Origin: Vandiemenella viatica
Taxonomy: Eukaryota > Arthropoda > Insecta > Orthoptera > Morabidae
Assembly (NCBI GenBank): GCA_031002005.1
Contig: CM061920.1
Location: forward strand, 114,938,095-115,002,094
Length of the DNA: 64,000 bases
Reading direction: 5' to 3'
Shown here: piece after piece, positions 10,800-21,938 of the stretch
How positions within the stretch are numbered: position 1 is the stretch's first letter
Layout of the letters: each line of letters begins with the position of its first letter
Program-made: the position numbers and the translations under genes
The notes under the pieces: generated by a model
Databases searched by the model: none
Told to the model about the DNA's origin: nothing
The model's input: the letters and a program-made list of their open reading frames with translations, nothing else

Positions 10800-11560
10800 C
10801 TCTTTCAACATTTGGTGGTATCGTATTGTGGAACTATGCGGAGTGAAAATTAATTCCGTGTATCATTACGTGGTATCACAATGGGCTGTTTTGTCTAAAA
10901 CGATACCGCCGGAGCATATTTATTTGTCTCTTTTTTGCCTAAGGTGTTTTTTATGAACACCCATTTCCGTGGTATCGTAAAATACAGTTTCGCGGATGGG
11001 CAATTTTCTACTTAACGATACGATGAATCCACGTTCAATTGCTCCATATTTCCATTCACATGGTATCGTTGAATACAATTTCACAGATGAGCTGTTTTGT
11101 AGAAAAGCACATGTGTAGAAAGCGAAACATCCTGTTCAAGTTTAATTTTTTTACTTTTTGTCTCTTCTTTCTCTCAATCACCGAATTACCATTTTTGTCT
11201 AAAACGATACCGCCGGAGCATATTTATTTGTGTCTAATTTGCATAAGGTGTTGTTCACAAATGCCCACTTTCGTGGTATTGTAAAATACAGTTTCGCGGA
11301 TGGGCTATTTTGTACTTAACGATACCATGAATCCACGTTCAATTGTTCCGTATTTGCATTTCCGTGGTATCGTTGAATACAATTTCGCGAATGGGCTGTT
11401 TTGTAGAAAACGATACCGCGGGTGCACATGTGTAGAAAGCGAAACATCCTGTGCAGCTTTAATTTTTTTACTTTTTGTCTCTTATTTCTCTAAAACACCG
11501 TATTTCCATTCACGTGGTATCTTAACATACTATTTCGTAAGTGCATGTAACATGCGCTTA
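10800..11560. repeat. Right subterminal iteron array of the Merlin element, with a 300-bp tandem duplication
   Basis: Inverted-orientation versions of the left modules (TTTCGCGGATGGGC, AACGATACC). A block of about 300 bp beginning TTTTGTCTAAAACGATACCG occurs twice in tandem (about 10891 and about 11193) with some divergence, so this end has expanded by duplication. Confidence 0.8.
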
Positions 11561-11793
11561 CTTTTCATTCCTTCCTCAGCTTTCCCCGCCCTGAAAACTC
11601 CACTTTTCCGTGCGGTCCCATTAGTAACATGCACATATTTTTCACTTTTCTCCCCACCCAAAAAACCCCACATTACAGTGCGGTCCCGCTAGTGACATAT
11701 GTTTACAAGCTGTGACTGTACGGATCGTTGCATCACGGTGTCGTCACTTCCGCCGTCGCCAATGCATGCGGTTTCGCCACGTATCAAATAACC

Positions 11794-12191
11794 CTATTTA
11801 TGTTTCATGTTTTGATAATTTGTCTTATGTTTTGATAATTTTGAAATTATTCATGATACACATTTTAATATTTGTGATCATTTGACACTTCATATTTTGC
11901 TTTTTGGTCATAATTTGTTTGACATTTAATAATTTTTCATTAGTAATGATACTCAGAGAATGAATGAATGAATTTTTGTGAAATTTTGTAATAATCTTGA
12001 GTGAACGTTAAAGATTTTGATATTGTTAAAATAATATTTTCTTTTGATTATGAATGCTGGAGAGAAAGAGTCGAACCGACACGTGATAGTTCATTTCGTT
12101 TGGGGATATTAAATTTTTTTGTATTTTTCTTTTCTATTTTCAAGATGTTCAGTTAGTTTTCCATAGAAAATAACTTCAATCTTCAGGGGGC
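11794..12191. other. Non-coding AT-rich spacer between Merlin and the 3' L1 repeat
   Basis: No gene is visible. The last bases before the repeat read CTTCAGGGGG, a short purine-rich stretch in the position of a polypurine tract if 12192-13539 is a 3' LTR. Confidence 0.5.
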
Positions 12192-13539
12192 ATTTTGGCA
12201 AATTCTAGTTTCCCTGGTAGTAAAATGTTCTATGGATCGATTTTGAAGTTACCGATGTTGGACTTAGAAATTTCGAGGAGAGTAGTTGTCAACTTAAAGG
12301 AATTTGCCTGTAATCTTCTCCATAGTTACAATCCACCATAAAAATCATTTTAAAGTGTATTTATCACATCACGAAATGTTTATTTTAGGAGATATTCCGC
12401 TTTGTTCAAGCTTTGAAACACACGATCATAAAAGTAGAAATTCTAAGATTTGTGATATCTTTAAATCGAGTAAAGCAACAGCTGAACTTTTATCACCAGC
12501 TATAGTCAGCAGTGTTCTGGATATTTTGGCAGTAAAATTAAATAATTTGGCAAAGTTTAATTAGCGATTTTAATTAAGAGAAAATAATGAATGTTTTAAT
12601 TAAAAGGAATATTAATTTGAAATTTATATCAGTAGATAGCCCTAATTAAGACGATTCTGAACATATAGTGGTTTCGGTGAAAAGTTTTAGCATTTGTCTG
12701 GTAATTAAGTTTTTGAAAATAGATTGTCGTTGATTGTCGCTGTAAAAATTCAAACATTTGGGTTAATCCCCTGCTTTAGAGCTTTGTATCACCACGCGGA
12801 ATTAAATAAAACTTTAAAACTAATTACTCTAAATTTCTCACTAAACTGCCGTTGGACTTCCAGTAGATAAGTCTAGACACTGTCAAAGTTTAAATATTTT
12901 TAATAATCTGGATCGTTAAATAAATTACACACACTTTTGATCTCGCGGAAGCGAAAAGATGTGATACCGTTGCTTACGTCACTGATTCTAGTGGTTCCTA
13001 TAAAAAGACCCCGCCGCCATCATGTTTTTGTCTTTTCTGTATCCGGGGAGCATTATTTGAGTGAGCCTGCGTCAGTCTGGTGTCGGGGCGGGAGGAAACC
13101 TGTTTAATGTTGCCGCCATTGAGTCAGCCATGTTGGAACTCTGGTGATTTTCTGCGAGTGTAATGTCGAGGTAGAACTTAGAAATCCAAAAGGGGTGCGG
13201 TCGGTAAAATTTCTCTCCACAACCTGCAATATTTGGAAAAGTCTGTTCGATTGCCTACTCAACTGTGTAATGCTATTTTGAACTTGTGATTTCTTTTAAA
13301 TAAACTTCAAATTTTTCGAGTACAGTGGAATTGTGATTTCATAGTAGACAGTAGACCTTTTTCTAGATTTGTGGTTTAGTAACAGATCTAGTGGCGACCT
13401 TCAAGCATTTACGTTGAGTTTCTGTCAGGCTACATGGTCAAATTCAAATTATTTTATGAACTTTCCGCAGAACTTTGAATCCACATAAGCTGTTAGTTGA
13501 GGCACTAAGGCGATACTCCAGCCCCGGTATCAGCCTTGG
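12192..13539 (+). repeat. LTR-like direct repeat, 3' copy (family L1)
   Basis: Same sequence and orientation as 2433-3779. TATA box at 12999-13007 and AATAAA at 13299-13304. The high identity of the two copies fits two LTRs from one recent insertion, or a recent duplication. The purine stretch just upstream favours the LTR reading. Confidence 0.65.
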
Positions 13540-14130
13540 TTCCTTACAACACACACCTGCCACAGATACAAAGCCTAAATATGACTGCACATATAGTATG
13601 AAATGGAGTTACTGTTAAGCAATAGTTGGAATGATTAGGACATTTGAATTAGTTTGACTATTTGATAGAAAAATGTAAAAATAACTAAAGCATTCACATT
13701 GGAATAACTGAATATCACAATATGGCAATTTAAATTTTCTCTCTTTCTCAAACTTCTAGATAATAAATGAGCATTAAGCACAGGGTGTAGTCGGAGGGCA
13801 AGTAAGACATACAGTTTAAACCCAAAATTTATTTGTTAGTGAGTGACTTATGACTTGTTAATTAACTTATTTATTTCTTTTTCAACAAAATTTGTTTCAT
13901 TTCAGGATATTTTCCGAGTAGTCATTTTGTTTATAAATATTTCTCAGGCTTGAGATTTCTGAAGAATTGTCCAAAACTAACAAGTATCATTTCATTTTCC
14001 ATGTGAGCCTGCCTTCGTTTTATCAAATGACATGCCTGTCTTTACTCAAGCCAATGAATGATAATTACAGAGAAAACTCTTAAACTCTCCCTCAAATTTG
14101 GAAAAAAAGGTAGCGAGAAAAGTTACATAC

Positions 14131-14422
14131 CGGGCCCTCTGCAGAATGTCGTATGTGTCCAGGCTGGAGATGTCAACTGGTTCATCTGCCAACTCTGCTT
14201 GAGGTATAGGATTAACTGCATTAATTAGGAGGAAGCTCTGGAGATATGAAAGAAGATACATGGGTAATGATCCTCCAGTTTCTGGAAGAAGTGCTAGCCT
14301 CTGAGCTACACGTTCCACCTTTAGGAAACGTTCCCGAAGAGCATCTTCTGGGTATATTCCTCGTGACATAGCCTCTTGAGGTATACCAGCCACAACTACT
14401 TGCACTAGTTCATCACCTTTCA
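14131..14422 (-). CDS. MIC60/mitofilin (IMMT), one internal exon
   Basis: MIC60 is the core of the MICOS complex, which holds mitochondrial cristae junctions together from the inner membrane. On the minus strand a 292-bp exon is bounded by a TTTTTTCAG acceptor (AG at 14424-14423) and a GTATGT donor (beginning at 14130). It encodes [20 protein letters not shown], then [20 protein letters not shown] and [15 protein letters not shown]. This is the conserved C-terminal mitofilin domain, aligned by eye with the GVYTEEQLRARF and YFLSYLQSLLLF region of animal IMMT. The exon starts with the last two bases of a split codon and ends with two bases of an Arg codon. Neighbouring exons are not recognisable in the window, so the flanking introns are large and full of transposons. 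The reading frame is intact, so this looks like a functional host exon. Confidence 0.85.
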
Positions 14423-14984
14423 CTGAAAAAATATATATAGGAAGAAAATGGAATAACAGCAAATGTATACATAATAATATATCCCCTTTAGAATATAAGT
14501 TTATTTTAAAACACACAATTACCCTGCTAACATTATTATACAAATCATCTTTCTTTGATCATTATTATTCCTCTCATAACAACAGAATTCATTTTAAGAA
14601 AATAAAATCTTTTAACTATGAGCCATCAAAAAATTCCTTTTCTTAATCAAATATTTTGTTCAGTCTTACGAAATCTGCTCATTCTGAATGGAAAAAAAAA
14701 CAGCAATTTATGAAAAAAAGTGCATAGGTAAACTTATTTGTATCATTGACCTGCTTAAGACATAGGGCTTTTGTGTTTCTTGAGCAATGTATTGGTAATA
14801 GCTTTGTTACATATAAAAATATAACTGAATTGAATTCCGCAGATGGGCACTAGTTTACAAAAAATATCCTTGACACCAAACATCCTCCAAGCCTTAATCT
14901 CTGATGAGATCCTTTCATTATTATTCATTACACAAAATACATAAATGTTATTTTATTTCGTATGGCAGAAGAAATACAGAAACA
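14423..14984. other. Intron-like sequence upstream of the MIC60 exon
   Basis: AT-rich, with a pyrimidine-rich tract before the acceptor. No other feature is visible. Confidence 0.5.
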
Positions 14985-15235
14985 GTAACTACATTAAATT
15001 ACAATAAATATAATTACTACTACAGACTGATGCCCAATGATTGCAGCCATTCAATTGCTTCTGTGGTTGCTTCATTAATATGATGGATTGTCCACTGATT
15101 CTCCTAAGAGGGCATTCCATGGCTATGTGGTGAATGGTTTGCTTGTAGTTACCACAGTCACAAGAAGGATTCTCTATCATCTATCCTTGTGGTGCACCCA
15201 TGGGCAACATGGCAAAGCCGCGGCTGAATAGTCTA
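14985..15235 (-). pseudogene. LINE 3' fragment with C-terminal zinc knuckle
   Basis: The minus strand encodes NPSCDCG...QTIHHIAMECPLRR, a CxC-H-C zinc-knuckle pattern found at the extreme C-terminus of ORF2 in several arthropod non-LTR retrotransposons. It matches in layout the tail of the LINE at 39370-40150. Only about 60-80 residues survive and there is no RT domain. The frame upstream (toward 15235) shows GFAMLPMG and then an in-frame stop. Confidence 0.6.
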
Positions 15236-15532
15236 CATCTCAATTGGCTGCTGGACCTAGAGCTTTAGCTTCAGGATATCCCAGCAATTAGAGAATACAG
15301 AACAATGTTATCAACTTCAAATGGCTCTTCTCAGAGCCCAGTAACTACTACTGTGACGAAAGAACTTCAGCATGCACTCCAAATTTTACAACTAAATATT
15401 GAAGGAATAAGCCAGTCAAAAAGTGACTACTTGTTCATAAATGTTAAATTTCTATTAATATCCTGTTACATTTATTAAACTGGTGATGTATCCCCACTTT
15501 CTACGATATCTGAAGAATTATTGATTCAGTAT

Positions 15533-16165
15533 TGTAGTGTATCGCTACACTACATGGTGTATTCGTGGTATGCTGGGCTATTGGCTCAGGCAGATGGACA
15601 AGTGAGACAAAGGGTGACAAGTCTGCTCTGGAATGCGATCTCGAGCAGGTAGCGAGGGCCGTTAGGTGTGTGTGGAGATGACAGTTGGCTGCAGGGAGTG
15701 TGGTTGCGTGCATGGCAGCCGAGACATGAGTGAATGTGATGTGCAGCGGCTAAGGTTAGCACGTGCTGCTGTGGTGTTCTTTGTTGCAAGTTGCCTGCAG
15801 AGCGAATGAGGCAACCAGCGAACGTACAGATAGGTCGTCGCCGATGGAAGACCTCTGGTAGCCGACTCGGCGCCTTCGAAATATGGTAACCATAGAGTGA
15901 TCTTGGTAAAAACCCCGAAGTGTCGTATTGATGACCAAACCTGCACCCTAGACATTCTCATTGACCCATTGTGTTTAGTGGAAGGACACTTAACAACACC
16001 TGCGGAATGATATGTGTAACTATTATATGATACGTTGATTGATGCATTGTATTTGAAAAGGAATTGTTATAATAAATGTCAATGTTAGTTGTACGTGAAA
16101 CGGTGTTGCCGACCTGTTCAGCACAATTCCAATTCCTCTTTTCATTAATGTCAGATAATAATAAT
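15533..16165 (+). other. GC-richer island, possible solo LTR
   Basis: The segment opens with a perfect 9-bp hairpin, TGTAGTGTA-TCGC-TACACTACA (15533-15554), runs through 400 bp of higher GC than the surroundings, and contains AATAAA near 16073. A TG start and a late poly(A) signal would suit an LTR, but I find no second copy, no convincing CA end and no target duplication. Overlapping open frames on the minus strand look like by-products of GC content. Confidence 0.3.
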
Positions 16166-16559
16166 GGTTTCATTGTTGATCAATTAATTAAAAGAAAAAG
16201 TAATTTAAATTAAAAAGGGGAGTATTTTCTCATGACCCTCCACCACCACCCCTGCAACCCTGCCTTCTCTACTCAACGGACTTCGGTGTGATCACATCTG
16301 ACCTCCTAGCTAAGTCTCCCATTTACTTGCAAAAATAAGGTTTAGTATGTCGCATTTCTCTCTCGATCTGTGCACACTAATGCCCGTGGATGATAGGATT
16401 TAACATATTTCATAGTAAATGTTTGAAGAAACAGTGATTCTGCCTTCCAACACACTTTACCATGTCAAGGAAAATAAAAAAAAAATAAAAAAAATAAAAA
16501 TAAATAAATAAAGGGAATAACAAAATTACGTTTTGAATTAACAGTTGAAAGTTTATTTA

Positions 16560-17065
16560 ATGTTCCAAATCCTGCCCACACCAGTCGTGATCACAAGGAT
16601 CATCAGACTTCAATATATTTCCGAGGTTGTAGAATCCTTTTCCAAAACGGCCCACACCAACAATTCTTTATAACTCTCACATGCATCTAACTTATGTACA
16701 TAATTATATACGAGAATGGTGCCATTAAAAGTGTGAGTTGAAACTCCTGCACACGCTTAACATGGCTGATCAACACGGGAGCTCCAAGGAGACTGTTGGG
16801 AGCTGGTTTTCACATGCCACATGTCAGTTTCGCAGGTGTTCTTAACTGACTTCCAGAAACCAACGTGCATTCGGAGTCTTCCTCGGTACTCACATGGACC
16901 CGCGGAAAATTTAACTATACAGATCTGCATGGTGGTATTTCAAATAACATACCTTGTTCTTATCTCCTGGTCCATTGGTTTTGAAAATAGTTCATCACAT
17001 ATGACTATGCTAAAAGTACTCCTACTGTCACCCATAGTAAGCACTGGGTTGAATTTCCCCATCTG
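16560..17065. repeat. Possible degenerate PLE-arm-like repeat
   Basis: The right end reads GTAAGCACTGGGTTGAATTT, resembling the terminal block GGTAAGTGCTGGGTC of the palindrome at 5461-5990. On the minus strand a CTGATGA box (16600-16606) is followed by a GATC/GATC stem, but no GAAAC follows. Assignment is tentative. Confidence 0.3.
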
Positions 17066-20000
17066 CCTTAATATAATTGATTTAATTTTTTAATTCTATC
17101 ATGGTGACTTGGAAGAAAGTGTCCTTACTTATAAGCAATTAGTGCAACACCAAACTTAAATCTGCTGCTTATTCTGCAAATGTGGTCAAAGCACATCTAT
17201 TATATACAGTTTCAATGCAACTGACAGTTCACATTTACCACAGATAATAAGGCTTTCCCTAGCATCAAGGGCTAGGAAATTAGGATAGATAAGTCACTGA
17301 GCTTAATTCAATCTTGATGGCACTCCATGAGAATACAGAAATATCCATCTTCAGGATATGTAGAATATTATATAATTATGAATTTTGGCAGTGGTGATAC
17401 TTTCTGCATGTTTGGATGTGGCTGAAAACTGTGAGAGTACAACTGAATAGAGTGTTATTGATAACTGGCTGGATAGCTTATCCAAACTGTGTGTCAAACT
17501 AACACACAAAAGGGATATGATGTACTGTCATGTGTCTGATACAACAGGCACTGTTACCACCCATATTTACATAAATCAGAAAGGCAATAGTGCTGCGAAA
17601 TATACAATCATTTTATGTCACACATAAAAGGTCGAAGTACCTAACCCAGACAGTCCAAACTGCTCTCACTTCTCAATATAATCTACCTACAGAAATAAAC
17701 ATTTTCCAAAAAATTGATGCCTTGATTGTATGACCAATAATTGATTGTTTAGGGATCTATGTTGCCTACTGGAAAATATGAATTTACAGAGTGTGCCCAT
17801 TACTATAAAACGGCAAACATTTGCAGAATGACGATTCCTTCAGGTTATTCTCAAGGAACATTTGCTTTTCAGTGAACTTTCCTTAGTATCTTCTCCAAGG
17901 CTGCACAAGTGTAAACCTTTCTAAATTTAATAACTTTGTGATAAGTTACAGTAGACTGAAATCTAAATTTGGCATCTGTGTAAAAGAATATTTAGAGGAT
18001 AAAATAGTATCGAAAAATTTGGGGTGCAAATTGATTCATTCATTGTTTCACTTGGGGAAATAAAATTCTGACCCATTTGCCAAAGTTTGAGACAGTGACA
18101 TGCCCCTTCTTTAAATATTTCAATCTATTAATTGTATATACCAACAGAGAAATCTGATTTAATATATTAAAATTTAGTCAAAGTAAAAATTTAAGGGTTT
18201 TTTGCATTTCTTCAAAACATTAAAATTTGGGAGTAAAAAAATGCAATGTTATTATATATCCTTGTTTCCACTTCATTCAACTGCTTAAAACAATGTAACA
18301 TGACTTGTTAATCATACCAGTCTTTGTAGATTATGTGAAATGGTTCAGAATGAGAGTGTACTAATTTTATGCCTGTATCTAATTTGCAATAACAGGACAT
18401 TAATATGCAATGTTGTGCCAGCTACCACAGCATTTAGAAATTGTTTATTATGATCGAAGTAATGTTAAAATTATTTGAATTGATTGTAGTCCTTACTTCT
18501 ATTATGTTAATTTAAAGAAGTATTAAATGAATTTTAATTGTTTTTAGTAATAACATAATATTTGAGCCATTGTTTGGCATTCTGAAAGGAGTAGTGGTGC
18601 CTTTGCAAGAGTTAAGGACCCTCCCTGATGGCAGGTAAAATGTTTCCCTGCACACCAAAAGATTTACTCGGAATAATGCAAAGAGGTAGCTAAACAAGTT
18701 TGTTATTTAATGTTCTATAGTTAGTACAGAGGAGTGTCTAATGTATTATTTTGAAATTGTTTCTTCGATAAATGTAAAGTAACTATACATATAAAGCTTT
18801 CTCATTTAATACACTGTGTGGCCATTAAAGTTTGGGAAACTTAAATACATTGGTGAAAGTATAAATCAACTAGTGACAAATTAACTGAAAATTTTTAATG
18901 TAACTACACATCAAAGTATATTATTCAGAGCTACAATACACATGACCCGTTAAAATCATCGAAATCCTGGGAGAAAGAACCTGTTGCTGAGACAAGTAAC
19001 TCAGATATACAGTTAGTCAACTGAGCAACTGATGGAGTAAATTAAGGAATCTGAGAAAAGTTTCAGTATCTAGTTGACCTTACAGCTGCGAAAGAGTACC
19101 ATTTGCTATAAGTGTTTAAACTGATGCAGTCTTATGGGACAAGTTTTGATGGCTTAGCCTTAATGGCTCCAGTGCATGTGGAACTATTGGATGCAGTATT
19201 GTTTTAAGTGAATCAAGTTCCGTGTGTAGTGTTAAGGAAGTGATGCTTATGAAACTATTGACAGAATTTAAAAGAGCTGGATAATGACTGTTCACAATTA
19301 GTGACTATTAGATATTTTTAGTTTACAGTATCTATTTTTGCTGGTTTGCTTGTTTTTTGTCAATTAGTATCTTACTGCATAAATATAGCTGAAGGTGTGA
19401 TTATCAAGATTCACAATCTTTTATGTCAATGTCTGTAGCACAGATTAATGATAAATTTTCTATTTTTGGTCAGAATTTTTGTCAATTCAAACAGGTGATA
19501 TTTACAATTTAAATTAACAAACCTTAAAATCAGATGACGTTTAACAGCCATATTTAAATCCTTATTTTGACTGTTTAGTAATTATTTATTGTGTAAAAAG
19601 TGCTATTGAAATTCTTAAAAATCATTTTAGCTCCCTTTAAAATTATTTCAATTTGGTATTATTGAGCAAATAGCAGCACCTTTGTTGCTAGTTAAAATGT
19701 CACTATATTGCCATCTATAAGAGTTGCTGGGTATATTGCTAAGAGGCAGCAACAAACCAGTCATTCAAAGTGCCTTGCTTGATCAGTGCAGGGGAGAGTC
19801 CAATGTATTATTCTAAAACAATTACTTCAATAAATGTGCACATCAAGCTGTGTTTAAAAATCTACCTGGTTATTATAGTTTCGTAAAAGAATAAACCTTA
19901 TTGAGACTAACTTAAAAATTTGTTTAAGAATTTACAGAATCTTGAGGTTATTACACTAGGAAAGGATGGTGGGTGGGGGAAGAAATTTGGCCACAACCTT

Positions 20001-21212
20001 TCGAAGGAACCATCACCTGAAATGCCAGGCCTGAGTATTACCACTCATCTACCACACTCGGTGAATATCAATGTTTAAAATTAATTTTATTTATCTAGGC
20101 GTAAAGCTTTTTGGCTGTTGAAATAACACCTTCAAATCAGGGGTGTTACAGAAAAATGTTTGCCAGCCAATACAAACGGGGAGAGGGGGGGGGGGGACAT
20201 TAAATTTTGTCAACAAACTGCTGTGTGTTTACCAACAGAAAACAAAATCAGTAATTCCAGGGGTGAGACCCTCCCCCCCCCCCCTCCAATTCAAAATTCC
20301 CACCTAATACTGTCAAAAATTGGAAATAAAAAGTATGTTGCTTATTGTAACAAAGAAAACAATTTTGCATATTGTGTTGTTTCTAAAAATTGAAATATGT
20401 GGGTAGCTACTGCTACAGCTTCATTAATTGTACTTATACTGGGCATGTCATTGTGCCCTAACCAATTTAAAGAATTCTGGATTAAAAACTAAAATCACAT
20501 TATTTTATCTATGATAAAATCAACACAGAGGGCGAGATTGGGTGAAAACTGAAAATTCATATAATCAGTTTCCAAGAAATAACTCAAAATCATGTTTACT
20601 ATGAGAAGGAATAAAAAGCAGATTACTCTTAACTTTCAGAATTCATTTGTTGTTGCATTACCTTAAAATTTTGATTCCTCTCCCCTAAATTCTCCTTTTT
20701 GAAATACAGTAATTGTGAGGTTTGTATTACCCAGTGAATAATTAATTTTTTTTTTAGAGATTTTTCTGTTCATGTATACAATTTTCAATGTGGACATCTA
20801 TATTTGTTTCTGTATTATCTAATAAAAAAATACCTTGACAATTTGAACTTAGGGTACCATTTCAGTCCCAAGAATATATATATATATATATATATTCCAG
20901 ATGAACATAGATATTTCATACTTAGATTTCATTCTACTCTACATATAGCAAAATCATTACAATTTTTGTTGGCAGGATCTGCCACAAAATTCTTGTTTTT
21001 CAAAGAAATACGAAAACCCTTAAACTTTTATTTCAACTGTAGCATAAGATTATTTTTTCTTTGAGATTTTACTGCTGGTACTTACAATTTTCTGATGGAA
21101 AACTGAGTAACGTAGTTATTAAATCCGATTGATTTTTATGTAGTATATGAAACATTTTCAATTTACTCTCCCCAATTATATATAGTTACTACGCTTAACT
21201 TTGACCCACCAG
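17066..21212. other. Long AT-rich non-coding region
   Basis: Apart from a SINE scrap (19968-20064), a G run and a C run (about 20175 and 20272), and a short (TA)n (20873-20894), I see no gene, coding domain or clear repeat. It is probably intron or intergenic DNA. Confidence 0.6.
19968..20064 (-). repeat. tRNA-derived SINE, internally deleted fragment
   Basis: It keeps the body block (AAATTTGGCCAC..CCTTTCGAAGGAACCATC) and the outer end (ACCACTCATCTACCACACTC), but the central B-box part is missing. Compare the complete copy at 34822-35038. Confidence 0.6.
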
Positions 21213-21290
21213 CATTATGGCTCAGTTTGTTAAAGCATCAAACACTCCATACGAAAGGCAAAATGGTACCAGGTTCGGTCCCAATCTCCA
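21213..21290 (+). repeat. tRNA-like sequence, SINE head or tRNA pseudogene
   Basis: A box-like TGGCTCAGTTTG and B box GGTTCGGTCCC stand about 40 bp apart, as in a tRNA gene. The arms do not form a clean cloverleaf, so this is not called as a functional tRNA. Confidence 0.4.
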
Positions 21291-21938
21291 TGCTGCAACA
21301 GACCTCAAAACCATGGAAGCAGTAAAAGAGTGGAGGCGAAATAACACTAAATCTGTGAAGCCTCTCCTACTGTGCATGTGTGGCAGCCATAATAGAAACC
21401 TCAAAACATTTAGCTGTTTTCAATGTGTTTGCTGCTATGAGTATGTCATTTTCTAATATTTCAAAGTTTTTTTTATGATGCTCGCTTATGTTGCATATGG
21501 CTGCACAAACAGATCAGATAGGTAACAAAATGGAAAAACATTTCATACATTAAGTCATATTGCAATTATTGATCTTGAAGCATTTAGCAGGTAACTGCAA
21601 GAGTAAGGCCCACTGCTATAAATGTATACATTGTTCTCAATATGATGATATCATTCTCAAATATTTGTTGATGTAGTGTAGACAATCAGCATATGTTATT
21701 ACTGTGCACATAAAAGGCTAGCCTTATTGTAAACGAGTGTTCAAAGTCTAATTTAAGCGGGTCAAGTTTACATCACGATACAGCGAATATGGTATTCTGC
21801 ACGCTTTAGTCCAGTTTCAGTTTACACTGAAAGTATACGATGAAATTAATTGTGATAGTTTGTGCCCTGTGAAGATGACATGATGAAGCAAACGTTGTGG
21901 TTCGTGATGCATCTCATGTCTTTAGGTGTGTATACATA

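Larger units (their letters stand above)
7489..11793 (+). mobile_element. Merlin-superfamily DNA transposon, non-autonomous remnant
   Basis: The two ends are long inverted repeats. GGTTATTTGTTACGTGGCGA at 7489 matches the complement of the sequence ending at 11793, and similarity continues inward for about 130 bp, including the CGCATGCA and GGCGACGGCGG blocks. The interior encodes a broken ISXO2/IS1595-type transposase (8433-9516). An unrelated LINE fragment (9975-10790) sits inside. No clear 8-bp target duplication is visible. Instead a 46-bp host sequence is present on both sides (7442-7487 and 11800-11848). Large subterminal regions are built of repeated GGTATCG...CGATACC modules. Confidence 0.85.

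Noticed and set aside
12304..12564. 86-codon frame present in both L1 repeats (also at 2545-2805)
   Set aside because: Its conservation only reflects the identity of the two repeats. There is no domain, and it lies in the U3-like part.
15501..15961. Four overlapping minus-strand frames that could suggest a gene
   Set aside because: They overlap in all frames over a GC-rich patch, which lowers stop frequency. No motif or splice signals support any of them.
20170..20290. G run and C run about 100 bp apart, suspected arms of another palindrome
   Set aside because: Sequences outside the runs are not complementary beyond the homopolymers.
21213..21290. Functional tRNA gene
   Set aside because: A- and B-box-like blocks are present, but I could not form paired acceptor and anticodon arms, so only a SINE-head or pseudogene label is supported.
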